Positions 1 through 5,279 of a DNA stretch of 5,408 nt are shown one piece after another (the first letter of the stretch is position 1; each line of letters begins with the position of its first letter). The stretch lies in contig HF996718.1 of NCBI GenBank assembly GCA_000433335.1, positions 4,643 through 10,050 on the forward strand, read 5' to 3'. The DNA is from Clostridium sp. CAG:1219 (GTDB lineage: Bacteria; Bacillota; Clostridia; TANB77; CAG-465). The translations under genes were made by a program, and so were the position numbers. The notes under the pieces were generated by a model. The model was not told the origin of the DNA. It worked only from the letters and a program-made list of their open reading frames with translations, and searched no databases.

Positions 1-33
1 CTTCCAATATATATTTCCATTAGCATATTCCAT
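1..33 (-). CDS. Start of a leftward gene, cut by the window edge (11 codons)
   Basis: The minus strand shows a strong ribosome binding site (GAGGTGGG, about 38-45) followed after a short A-rich spacer by an ATG at 33-31. The frame stays open to the edge and reads MEYANGNIYWK. The combination of ribosome binding site, start and open frame supports a real gene diverging from the SH3/CAP gene. Eleven residues are too few to identify it. The tryptophan-containing start is loosely like N-termini I associate with some clostridial FAD-dependent oxidoreductases, but that is only a guess. Confidence 0.5.
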   Translation of the reverse strand, partial: MEYANGNIYWK

Positions 34-74
34 TTTTTCCCACCTCTATATTTATTTTTATTATATTAATATAT

Positions 75-104
75 TTTATACTAACTAAATTCAAATAAAT
101 TAAA
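75..104 (-). promoter_or_regulatory. Possible promoter for the leftward edge gene
   Basis: On the minus strand TTTAAT (104-99) and TATAAA (80-75) are separated by 18 nt, about 40 nt upstream of the edge gene's start codon. The -35 match is weak and the region is very AT-rich, so this is tentative. A 6-bp dyad (TCAAAT at 91-96, ATTTGA at 104-109) lies in the same divergent intergenic region and could be an operator. Confidence 0.3.
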
Positions 105-145
105 TTTGACAAAACTAGAAGGATTTTGACATACTAAAATATAAT
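105..145 (+). promoter_or_regulatory. Promoter region of the SH3/CAP gene with tandem TTTGACA boxes
   Basis: A perfect -10 hexamer TATAAT sits at 140-145, 31 nt upstream of the ATG. The heptamer TTTGACA occurs twice, at 105-111 and 125-131, exactly 20 bp apart. Each contains a consensus -35 TTGACA, but neither is correctly spaced from the TATAAT (28 and 8 nt). The first could pair with a poor -10, CATACT at 130-135. The arrangement might be two overlapping promoters or a direct-repeat activator site replacing the -35. The sequence alone does not decide. Confidence 0.4.
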
Positions 146-164
146 AAAATGAATATATATTATT

Positions 165-171
165 AAGGTGA
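165..171 (+). promoter_or_regulatory. Ribosome binding site that fixes the SH3/CAP gene start
   Basis: AAGGTGA matches the anti-Shine-Dalgarno end of 16S rRNA and lies 5 nt before the ATG at 177. A GTG in the same frame at 168-170 is inside this site, so it is not the start. Confidence 0.75.
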
Positions 172-176
172 TACAA

Positions 177-1166
177 ATGAAAAAAATAACAAAATACAGA
201 TTAGTACTAATGATGATAGTAGTTTTAACACTTTTTTTAATTTCAAATGTGTTTGGCTATTCTGGTTCAAATTACAAACCCAAATATGGAGTAACAACCA
301 CTAGAGTAAATTTAAGGAAATTTGCCAATACTTCTTATGCAGCTATAAAAACCCTTCCTAAAAATACTAAATTAAAATTAGTTGGCGAGGTAAATAATTT
401 TTACATAGTAGAACTTACAAACTCCCAAGTTGGACTAGTTTCAAAAAGTTATATAAAAATCTCTGGTTCTTCACTTCAAGGCGCTAAAGTATATGAAAAT
501 GTAAGAAAATATTACGCTACAGTCAACGTAACAAAAGCTGTAGTAAGATCGGGTCCGTCAACCTCGTATGCTTCTTACTACCAATTAGTAAAGGGAGCAA
601 AGGTTGAGGTTATTGGAAAAATAGATAATTTTTTAATGATAGTATCAAAAAATAATTTAGTAGGACTTATTAGGTCAGATCTATTAAAAAAGATAGACAC
701 AACTCCAAGTAATAGTAATTCATTTAATTCTAGTAACACAAATAATAGTACTTTGGGAAATACCTCTCAAATTTCTTCTGAAAATATTTCACTAAAAGAC
801 ACTCTATTTACACTAATAAATAACGAGAGAAAGAAAGCCGGAGTATCACAACTTAGTAAGAATACAAAGTTATATGAAGCTGCCCAAATAAAATCTGAGG
901 ATATGGTAAAGAATAAATATTTTTCTCATACTTCTCCAACATATGGAACTCCTTTTAAACTGATGCAAGATTTAGGAATATCTTATAATACAGCAGGAGA
1001 AAATATTGCAGGAAATTCAGATATTACTAAAGCTTTTGAGTCCTGGATGAACTCTGATACACATAAGAAAAATATTCTTTCTACCACATATGATTACATA
1101 GGTATTGGAATTACAAAAAGCAAAACTTATGGATATATAATATCCACACTGTTTACTGGTAAATAA
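177..1166 (+). CDS. Secreted SH3b-SH3b-CAP (YkwD/SCP-like) cell-wall protein
   Basis: This is a 329-residue exported protein of unknown exact role, probably acting at the cell wall. Residues 1-27 form a signal peptide (MKKITKYR followed by a long hydrophobic stretch). Two bacterial SH3 domains follow at about 38-95 and 114-172, each with the TRVNLR or AVVRSGPS type opening and a VGL(V/I) strand. SH3b domains usually bind peptidoglycan. A Ser/Asn/Thr-rich linker (about 175-203) leads to a CAP domain at about 207-327. The CAP domain carries the family signatures INNERKKAG, YFSHTSPTYGTPF, AGENIAG and SWMNSDTHKKNIL, so the usual cavity residues His251, Glu275, Glu288 and His296 are present. The GHR commonly seen in the last motif is THK here. 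The CAP domain resembles Bacillus YkwD and spore-coat-like proteins; a biochemical activity for bacterial CAP domains is not firmly established. The gene stands alone, convergent with the kinase gene. There is no LPxTG or C-terminal anchor. Confidence 0.88.
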   Translation: MKKITKYRLVLMMIVVLTLFLISNVFGYSGSNYKPKYGVTTTRVNLRKFANTSYAAIKTLPKNTKLKLVGEVNNFYIVELTNSQVGLVSKSYIKISGSSLQGAKVYENVRKYYATVNVTKAVVRSGPSTSYASYYQLVKGAKVEVIGKIDNFLMIVSKNNLVGLIRSDLLKKIDTTPSNSNSFNSSNTNNSTLGNTSQISSENISLKDTLFTLINNERKKAGVSQLSKNTKLYEAAQIKSEDMVKNKYFSHTSPTYGTPFKLMQDLGISYNTAGENIAGNSDITKAFESWMNSDTHKKNILSTTYDYIGIGITKSKTYGYIISTLFTGK

Positions 1167-1169
1167 GAA

Positions 1170-1209
1170 AAAGTCAAGGAATATACTAATTTATATGTTC
1201 CTTGGCTTT
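1170..1209 (+). terminator. Terminator of the SH3/CAP gene, probably shared with the convergent kinase gene
   Basis: A hairpin of about 16 bp (arms 1170-1185 and 1194-1209, core CAAGGAA/TTCCTTG) with an 8-nt loop starts 3 nt after the stop codon and is followed by TTTATTTATTA. On the plus strand the two irregular positions are T-G wobbles, so the stem is continuous. On the minus strand they become A-C mismatches, but the exit side is still T-rich (CTTTTTCTTATT). It can therefore also end the kinase transcript, less strongly. Confidence 0.75.
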
Positions 1210-1231
1210 ATTTATTATTAAAATAAAGAAG

Positions 1232-2692
1232 TTACTTACTATTATCATTTTTCGCCATTTCAAACCAAAAAGTTGAGCCTTCATTTATTTTACTATTTAC
1301 ACCATATACAGCACCATGCTTTTCTAAAATATTTTTTACAATTGAAAGCCCTAGGCCACTACCTTTTGAATTTCTACTATATGTGTTGCTTGCTTGATAG
1401 TACCTATTCCAAATTACTTCCTTGTCTGAATCTTTTATTCCCTCACCATTATCAACAACTTCAAGTCTAAATTTCTTTCCAAGATTCTTTATATTTATTG
1501 TTATCTTTTTTACATCTGGTGTGTGATTTATAGCGTTATTAACAAAATTATATATAACTTGCTCCATTTTTGTTTTGTCAGCAAATATCTTAAGCGAATT
1601 TGGAGAATTAACTTTTAAAATACTTTCATCTGATATCTTCGCTTCTCTAAAACTTTCTAGTATTTTTTTAGACACTTCCACAATGTCAAATTCTTCTTTT
1701 TCAAGTTTTATTTCTCCGCTTTCAATTTTAGATAAATCCATCATATCATTAACCAGTCTAGTAAGTCTATCTGTCTCACTTATTATTATTTGTAGATCTT
1801 TATCTCTTTTTTCCTTATTATCTCCTGTTATATCTATAATTTTCTCTGAATATGCTTTTATCATGGTAAGAGGGGTTTTTAGATCATGTGATACATTTGC
1901 TATTAATTCTTTTCTTATTTTGTCTACTTTTCCCAGTTTATCTGTAGCGTAATTTAAAGTGTTTGCAAGATTATCAAGTTCCTCATAACCTGACTCCTTA
2001 AAATACACATCATAATTTCCATGAGCAAGTTGGTTTGCACTTTTAGTCATCTCTTGTATTGGTTTACTAAGCTTACTAGATAAAAACATAGAAAGTACTG
2101 CCGAAAATACTAATGATATAATAGTAATATATACTAATTGATTTTGAAGTACACTTGTTGTTGAGTCAATTGGATCTATTGATGTTATAATTACAAGACA
2201 TATATCTTTACCTTTTAGGATTCTTGAGTGAATATAAATTTCAGATTTAAATCTGTCTATTTTAAGTGTAGAATTTATTCTACCACTTTGCTCTTCTAAA
2301 GTTTTAGCCACTATAGTCTTTCCATCTATATTTACCATTTTTGAAAATCCAAAATCTATTAGAACTTTTTTTTCGTTAGTACTAAAGATACTAGAGCTTG
2401 CACTTTTTTCTGAAACTCCTGTGCTTGTACTATATAAAACATTCCCCTCTAGATCATATAAAATAATGCTTGACACATTTTTATATGCCATCTTATCAAT
2501 ATACTCATCTGAGCTGTCAGTCCCAAAGGTTTCTTCAATACTATCTGCTATTCTATTTATTTCATTCTTTTTCATTTGACTGTATGAACTTTGTAAAAGT
2601 ATAACTTGCATAAGCCAAAGAAGAATAAATATTATAACTGCAAACATTAAAAAGTACAACCATAACTTAAAGTTTAAGGTTTTAATCTTCAT
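1232..2692 (-). CDS. Membrane sensor histidine kinase (HAMP, HisKA, HATPase)
   Basis: This is the sensor half of a two-component system, 486 residues. Order: a short cytoplasmic N-terminus; membrane segment about 10-33; an extracytoplasmic sensing region about 34-184 of no family I recognise; membrane segment about 185-206; a HAMP linker about 207-258; a dimerisation/phosphoacceptor helix with HDLKTP (His269); and a catalytic ATPase domain. That domain has an N box (NFVNNAINH, about 382-390), G1 DNGEG (414-418), an aromatic F-box region (WNRYYQ) and G2 GSGLGLSI (444-451). All key residues are present, so it should be active. This is the classic PhoR/VanS-like layout. The chosen start is the ATG at 2692, overlapping the regulator's stop region by 11 bp, as in translational coupling. 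A TTG 6 nt further upstream (2698) is an alternative, with a GGGG 7 nt before it. The signal sensed cannot be told from the sequence. Confidence 0.92.
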   Translation of the reverse strand: MKIKTLNFKLWLYFLMFAVIIFILLWLMQVILLQSSYSQMKKNEINRIADSIEETFGTDSSDEYIDKMAYKNVSSIILYDLEGNVLYSTSTGVSEKSASSSIFSTNEKKVLIDFGFSKMVNIDGKTIVAKTLEEQSGRINSTLKIDRFKSEIYIHSRILKGKDICLVIITSIDPIDSTTSVLQNQLVYITIISLVFSAVLSMFLSSKLSKPIQEMTKSANQLAHGNYDVYFKESGYEELDNLANTLNYATDKLGKVDKIRKELIANVSHDLKTPLTMIKAYSEKIIDITGDNKEKRDKDLQIIISETDRLTRLVNDMMDLSKIESGEIKLEKEEFDIVEVSKKILESFREAKISDESILKVNSPNSLKIFADKTKMEQVIYNFVNNAINHTPDVKKITINIKNLGKKFRLEVVDNGEGIKDSDKEVIWNRYYQASNTYSRNSKGSGLGLSIVKNILEKHGAVYGVNSKINEGSTFWFEMAKNDNSK

Positions 2693-3371
2693 CTTCAAAT
2701 TTATACCCCATTCCTCTCACCGTTACAATTTTATCTCTATATTTTCCTAAATTATTTCTAAGCATCTTAATATGAGTATCTACCGTTCTATCCTCTCCAA
2801 AAAAATCATATCCCCACACTTTGGATAAAATATTTTCTCTTGATAGAGCTATATTTTTATTTATTATTAAATACACTAACAAATCATATTCTTTTGGAGT
2901 CATTTCTATTTTTTTCCCATCTATTGTTACTGTTCTGCCTAGTCTATCAATTTGTAATGTATCTATTATTATTTTTTCTTTTTCTATTTTTTCTTTGTTT
3001 TTATCTTTGTTTGTCCTATTTATTATAGCATTTACTCTTGCGATAAGTTCTTTTGGAGAAAATGGTTTTACTACATAATCATCTATCCCAATTTCAAATC
3101 CAAATAATTTATCATACTCTTCTCCCCTTGCAGATAACATTAAAAACGGAACGTCTTTATTTTTAGTTCTTATTGCCTTTACTGCAGAAAAGCCATCCAT
3201 TTTTGGCATCATTACGTCCATTATAATTAAACTATAATTTGTCTCTTCGCACATTTTAACTGCGTCCATTCCATCTTCTGCTTCCTCGACACAAAATCCT
3301 GAAAATTCAGCATATTCCCTTATTACACTTCTTATATTTTTCTCATCATCTACAACTAAAATCTTCTTCAT
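2682..3371 (-). CDS. OmpR/PhoB-family response regulator
   Basis: This is a 229-residue DNA-binding response regulator and the likely partner of the kinase encoded directly downstream. The receiver domain (1-120) has the acidic pair Asp8-Asp9, the phosphoacceptor Asp52 in IIMDVMMPKMDG, Ser80 in MLSARGE and Lys102 in VKPFSP. All are the expected switch residues. A lysine/glutamate-rich linker (about 120-135) joins it to a winged-helix domain (about 136-226), with RTVTIDGKKIEMTPKEYDLL, the recognition-helix region RTVDTHIKMLRNNLG and the final wing VTVRGMGYKFE. The frame stays open upstream to 3461. The ATG at 3371 is chosen because it gives the canonical MKKILVVDDE start and has AGGAG 7 nt before it. 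It is the first gene of a two-gene operon. Its regulon is unknown; autoregulation is common in this family. Confidence 0.94.
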   Translation of the reverse strand: MKKILVVDDEKNIRSVIREYAEFSGFCVEEAEDGMDAVKMCEETNYSLIIMDVMMPKMDGFSAVKAIRTKNKDVPFLMLSARGEEYDKLFGFEIGIDDYVVKPFSPKELIARVNAIINRTNKDKNKEKIEKEKIIIDTLQIDRLGRTVTIDGKKIEMTPKEYDLLVYLIINKNIALSRENILSKVWGYDFFGEDRTVDTHIKMLRNNLGKYRDKIVTVRGMGYKFEDED

Positions 3372-3378
3372 TAAATCA

Positions 3379-3383
3379 CTCCT
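3379..3383 (-). promoter_or_regulatory. Ribosome binding site that fixes the response regulator start
   Basis: AGGAG on the minus strand, 7 nt before the ATG at 3371. It rules out the longer open frame that extends upstream across the promoter. Confidence 0.75.
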
Positions 3384-3432
3384 ATTATTATTATAAAAAC
3401 AATTTGTGAAAATTCTGTGTATTTTCGATAAA

Positions 3433-3461
3433 ATTCTATCATATTTTATGTAATAAATCAA
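3433..3461 (-). promoter_or_regulatory. Promoter of the two-component operon
   Basis: On the minus strand TTGATT (3461-3456) and TAGAAT (3438-3433) are 17 nt apart, and the -10 is preceded by TG plus one base (TGATAGAAT), an extended -10. Predicted transcription start is near 3426, giving a leader of about 55 nt. The octamer AGAATTTT overlaps the -10 and recurs 21 nt downstream (two helical turns), a possible regulator site. Confidence 0.65.
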
Positions 3462-3511
3462 TTTAACATATTTATTAATTTTTTACATTCTGATAAAGAT
3501 ATATAAAAAAA

Positions 3512-3554
3512 GAAAAGAACAATTCTAGGTCACTATAACTTAGATTGTCTTTTC
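3512..3554 (-). terminator. Terminator behind the AbiE-like remnant
   Basis: The interrupted stem is GAAAAG-A-ACAAT-T-CTAGGT, a 7-nt loop (3531-3537), then ACTTAG-ATTGT-CTTTTC, with two single-base bulges. On the minus strand it is followed directly by seven T residues and ATAT (3511-3501), a good intrinsic terminator. It overlaps the last codons of the AbiEii-like remnant. It would also insulate the two-component promoter, which lies just downstream. On the plus strand the exit side is only moderately T-rich. Confidence 0.65.
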
Positions 3555-3719
3555 ATTTTCTCTTGTAGCTTTTTCTATATTTTTTATAGAATTTATTACC
3601 TCTTTAAACTCTAAACATTTTGTATATTGATATTTTTTGAATAACTTGTCCATAAGTCTTTTACAAATTCACTTTTTCTATTTCATCAATAATTTTATCT
3701 ATACTTTTTATATCTGTAT
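3540..3719 (-). pseudogene. Decayed AbiEii-like toxin C-terminus (frameshifted)
   Basis: No single frame is open, but three minus-strand frames join into a protein-like sequence. The first piece (about 3720-3664) reads SIDKIIDEIEKV. The next (about 3670-3635) reads EFVKDLWTSYSK. After a slip in an A6 run (3638-3633) the third piece reads KYQYTKCLEFKEVINSIKNIE and ends at a stop at 3542-3540. The pattern LWxxYxKKYxYAxxIxFxEVxxxI is what I know from the C-terminal end of AbiEii/AbiGii nucleotidyltransferase toxins. The catalytic N-terminal two thirds are absent, so it cannot be functional. The last piece has its own ATG (3653), giving 37 residues, but no convincing ribosome binding site. Family assignment is from memory of the motif and is moderate; the fact of decay is clearer. 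Confidence 0.5.
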
Positions 3720-3794
3720 TCCTTTTTCTTCTAATTGTGCAGGTGTTATTATTCCATTATTTTCTTTCATTATTTTTAAAATTCTATCAATTAT
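3708..3794 (-). pseudogene. Decayed AbiEi-like antitoxin N-terminus (start codon lost, early stop)
   Basis: The frame reads IIDRILKIMKENNGIITPAQ and then LEEKGIQI before a TAA at 3710-3708. This matches the opening winged-helix segment of AbiEi-type antitoxins (usually MIDKILKIMKENNGIITTKELEEKGIS...), the antitoxin/autorepressor of type IV AbiE systems. A good ribosome binding site, AAGGAG (3806-3801), lies 6 nt before the codon where ATG is expected, but that codon is ATA (3794-3792). An internal ATG exists at 3770 without a ribosome binding site. The normal protein is about 200 residues or more; here it stops after about 28. It is followed at once by out-of-frame AbiEii-like remains, so an internal deletion has probably removed most of both genes. 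Confidence 0.6.
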
Positions 3795-3800
3795 TCCAAT

Positions 3801-3806
3801 CTCCTT
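3801..3806 (-). promoter_or_regulatory. Orphaned ribosome binding site of the AbiEi-like remnant
   Basis: AAGGAG on the minus strand, 6 nt before an ATA codon at 3794-3792 that occupies the place of the start codon. It suggests a former ATG start lost by a single G-to-A change. Confidence 0.5.
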
Positions 3807-3829
3807 TTTACTTTCCTAGAATTTTATTG

Positions 3830-3856
3830 TTCTATCTATAATATAAAAAGATAGAA
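3830..3856 (-). promoter_or_regulatory. Inverted repeat upstream of the AbiEi-like remnant (possible old operator)
   Basis: A perfect 8-bp inverted repeat (TTCTATCT at 3830-3837, AGATAGAA at 3849-3856) has an 11-nt AT-only spacer. The spacer contains a -10-like TATTAT on the minus strand (3843-3838). AbiEi antitoxins are known to repress their own promoter by binding inverted repeats, so this is a plausible leftover operator. No good -35 is visible. It could alternatively be a weak hairpin. Confidence 0.4.
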
Positions 3857-3904
3857 TCACGCTCATATAAAGTATCGTTCTTTTAAAACTAGTGTAACTT
3901 TTGC

Positions 3905-3940
3905 AAAAAAGGCAATGATATCAAATATCATCACCTTTTT
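3905..3940 (-). terminator. Terminator of the nrd operon after nrdR
   Basis: The stem arms 3940-3925 and 3921-3905 (with a 3-nt loop at 3924-3922) read AAAAAGG-TG-ATGATAT and ATATCAT-TG-CCTTTTTT on the minus strand. The TG/TG step forms two G-U wobbles in the minus-strand RNA, so all 16 pairs form and a T-run follows. In plus-strand RNA the same step is C-A/A-C mismatched, so the element is built for the minus strand. It starts 4 nt past the nrdR stop codon. Confidence 0.85.
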
Positions 3941-3944
3941 ATTT

Positions 3945-4391
3945 TTACTTTAATTTGTTTAGTTCCTTTTTAAACTCATTAATATCCTTAAATTCTCTAT
4001 AAACTGAAGCGAATCTTACATAAGATATCTTATCTATTTGTTTTAATTTTTCTATTACAATATCGCCTATTTTAGAAGATTCTATTTCTTTTTCAAGACT
4101 ATTATTAAGTTCAAATTCAATTTCCTCGGCAATTTTTTCTATTTGTTCAAGTGTAACTGGACGCTTTTGACATGCCCTTATCATACCTTTTATTACCTTA
4201 TCTCTATCAAATTGTTCTCTTATACCATTTTTTTTGATAACAATTATTGGAGTGTATTCTATTTTTTCATAAGTTGTAAATCTATTTCTGCATTTTAAAC
4301 ATTCTCTTCTTCTTCTAATAGAGTTATATTCATCAACATTTCTTGAATCTACAACTTTACTTTCATAATAACCACATTTTGGACAATTCAT
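3945..4391 (-). CDS. nrdR: NrdR, transcriptional repressor of ribonucleotide reductase genes
   Basis: This is a 148-residue protein, the usual length for NrdR. The N-terminal zinc ribbon has its four cysteines in place (CPKC, Cys3/Cys6; CLKC, Cys31/Cys34) with the characteristic SRNV and RRRREC stretches. An ATP-cone domain (about 49-139) follows, with VIKKNGIREQFDRDKV and the conserved YVRFASVYREF near its end. Known NrdR proteins bind ATP/dATP in the cone and repress nrd operons by binding paired NrdR boxes near the promoter. The start is the ATG at 4391, with GTGAGGT (GAGGT at 4401-4397) 5 nt before it. It lies 24 nt downstream of nrdG and is last in the operon, so it is probably co-transcribed with its targets and may control its own synthesis. 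Any NrdR boxes would be upstream of the operon, beyond the right edge; I see none convincing here. Confidence 0.97.
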   Translation of the reverse strand: MNCPKCGYYESKVVDSRNVDEYNSIRRRRECLKCRNRFTTYEKIEYTPIIVIKKNGIREQFDRDKVIKGMIRACQKRPVTLEQIEKIAEEIEFELNNSLEKEIESSKIGDIVIEKLKQIDKISYVRFASVYREFKDINEFKKELNKLK

Positions 4392-4415
4392 AAATTACCT
4401 CACTATTTTCTTTAA

Positions 4416-4958
4416 TTAAAAATCATGGAACATAATGCTACCATTTTGAAGACTATTTTTACACTCAATTGCCCTTTGATTAGTACTTCCTCTAAATATG
4501 GTATTCTCATTTTTTAACTCTTCAACAAACTTTCCATCCATAAGTACATCTGTCCTTTTTAAAAGATCCATATAACCATTACTATCATTTGCATTTTGAA
4601 GCAAGTTTTCATAGTTATATCCAGTATATACCATATAATCGTAGTTTTTATCTTGAAGAGAATCTATTAATTTAGAAACCTGTTTTGCTTGAACAAAAGG
4701 TTCTCCACCACTAATAGTAACACCTTTTATTAAAGGATTTTTCTTTATATCATTGGCTATTTCATTTATACTAACCATTTTTCCGCCATTGAAATCATGT
4801 GTCTGCATATTATGACAACCTTTACAATGATGCGGACAGCCTTGTGTAAATACTACATATCTTATTCCAGGTCCATCTACTATTGACTCTTTTTGGACTC
4901 CAGCAATTCTAATTTTGTCGTTTTCCATTAAAGGACATTTTTTATTACATTGTTCCAT
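4416..4958 (-). CDS. nrdG: NrdG, anaerobic ribonucleotide reductase activating radical-SAM enzyme
   Basis: This is a 180-residue radical-SAM activase that uses a [4Fe-4S] cluster and S-adenosylmethionine to create the glycyl radical on class III ribonucleotide reductase. The cluster motif CX3CX2C is CPHHCKGC (Cys41, Cys45, Cys48), preceded by VDGPGIR (27-33) and TQG. The SAM-binding SGGEP is at 83-87. The NrdG-typical end RGSTNQR (156-162) is present. Length is slightly above the roughly 155-175 residues usual for NrdG because of an N-terminal extension, MEQCNKKCPL, with a CX3C pair (Cys4, Cys8). The start is the ATG at 4958, with GAGGG 7 nt upstream. An in-frame GTG at 4979 would add 7 residues but is poorly placed for translation. 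The gene lies 36 nt after the small glycyl-radical-domain gene and 24 nt before nrdR. Confidence 0.95.
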   Translation of the reverse strand: MEQCNKKCPLMENDKIRIAGVQKESIVDGPGIRYVVFTQGCPHHCKGCHNMQTHDFNGGKMVSINEIANDIKKNPLIKGVTISGGEPFVQAKQVSKLIDSLQDKNYDYMVYTGYNYENLLQNANDSNGYMDLLKRTDVLMDGKFVEELKNENTIFRGSTNQRAIECKNSLQNGSIMFHDF

Positions 4959-4965
4959 ATATATT

Positions 4966-4970
4966 CCCTC
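4966..4970 (-). promoter_or_regulatory. Ribosome binding site that fixes the nrdG start
   Basis: GAGGG on the minus strand, 7 nt before the ATG at 4958. A second good match, AAGGTGA, lies just upstream and overlaps the alternative GTG at 4979, so it cannot serve that GTG. Confidence 0.65.
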
Positions 4971-4994
4971 TTTAATCACCTTTGATAAAATTTA

Positions 4995-5270
4995 TTATAC
5001 ATTTTGAAAAGACATATGTTTTACTCTATCTCTTACTTCTGCCTTTTTAGCATCATTAAATCTATCAACTGTTCCTACCAAATAACCAGTTATTCTTCTT
5101 ATTCTTTCAAAAGGTCTAGATGAAAAAGTATAGTTCAAATTTACATACTCACCATCTACATCAATGCTTAGAGTTTCTATTTCTTTATCTGGAAACTCAT
5201 CTTCTATATGTTTTACATAAGCGTCAATTTCTTCTTTTTTAAGTTCTGCTCCATTAACTTTTATTTCCAT
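4995..5270 (-). CDS. Stand-alone NrdD-type glycyl-radical domain protein (91 residues)
   Basis: Residues about 52-86 read RPFERIRRITGYLVGTVDRF followed by NDAKKAEVRDRVKHM. This is the C-terminal glycyl-radical segment of class III ribonucleotide reductase (compare E. coli NrdD RRVCGYLG...FNAGKQEEVKRRVKH); Gly62 in RITGYL aligns with the radical glycine. The rest of NrdD (about 600 residues of catalytic barrel) is missing, and so is the zinc-binding four-cysteine module that precedes the glycine loop in many NrdDs: the protein has no cysteine. Instead residues 1-50 form a small predicted alpha/beta region (MEIKVNGAEL, an acidic helix, then DVDGEYVNLNYTF). It could be a separate radical-bearing subunit of a split NrdD, or a repair part like GrcA/YfiD for pyruvate formate-lyase. 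The adjacent nrdG fits either. The start is the ATG at 5270, 9 nt after AGGGAG; an ATG at 5279 abuts that site and is less likely. Confidence 0.8.
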   Translation of the reverse strand: MEIKVNGAELKKEEIDAYVKHIEDEFPDKEIETLSIDVDGEYVNLNYTFSSRPFERIRRITGYLVGTVDRFNDAKKAEVRDRVKHMSFQNV

Positions 5271-5279
5271 AAAAAACAT

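Noticed and set aside
1374..1390. NrdR-box-like CTATATGTGT stretch
   Set aside because: It is a single half-match inside the kinase coding region, far from any nrd promoter and without the second box expected of NrdR sites.
1273..1952. Plus-strand open frames of 65 and 125 codons inside the kinase gene
   Set aside because: They are antisense shadows of a clear histidine kinase with all motifs on the minus strand. Their translations are Ser/Leu/Ile-rich without domain features.
2821..3078. Two overlapping plus-strand open frames inside the response regulator gene
   Set aside because: They are the reverse of the lysine/glutamate-rich linker and winged-helix coding sequence, Phe/Leu-rich and with no good ribosome binding site.
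3372..3461. N-terminal extension of the response regulator by 30 residues
   Set aside because: The extension crosses the promoter and the ribosome binding site. The ATG at 3371 gives the canonical receiver start.
3429..3788. Shared 12-mer GATAGAATTTTA in the two-component promoter and in the AbiEi-like remnant
   Set aside because: It is short, AT-rich and coding in one copy. Chance is the simplest explanation at this base composition.
3637..3819. Plus-strand open frame of 60 codons in the intergenic gap
   Set aside because: It is antisense to the AbiE-like remnants, is Phe/Ile/Leu/Ser-rich as expected from reversed AT-rich coding sequence, and I see no convincing ribosome binding site before it.
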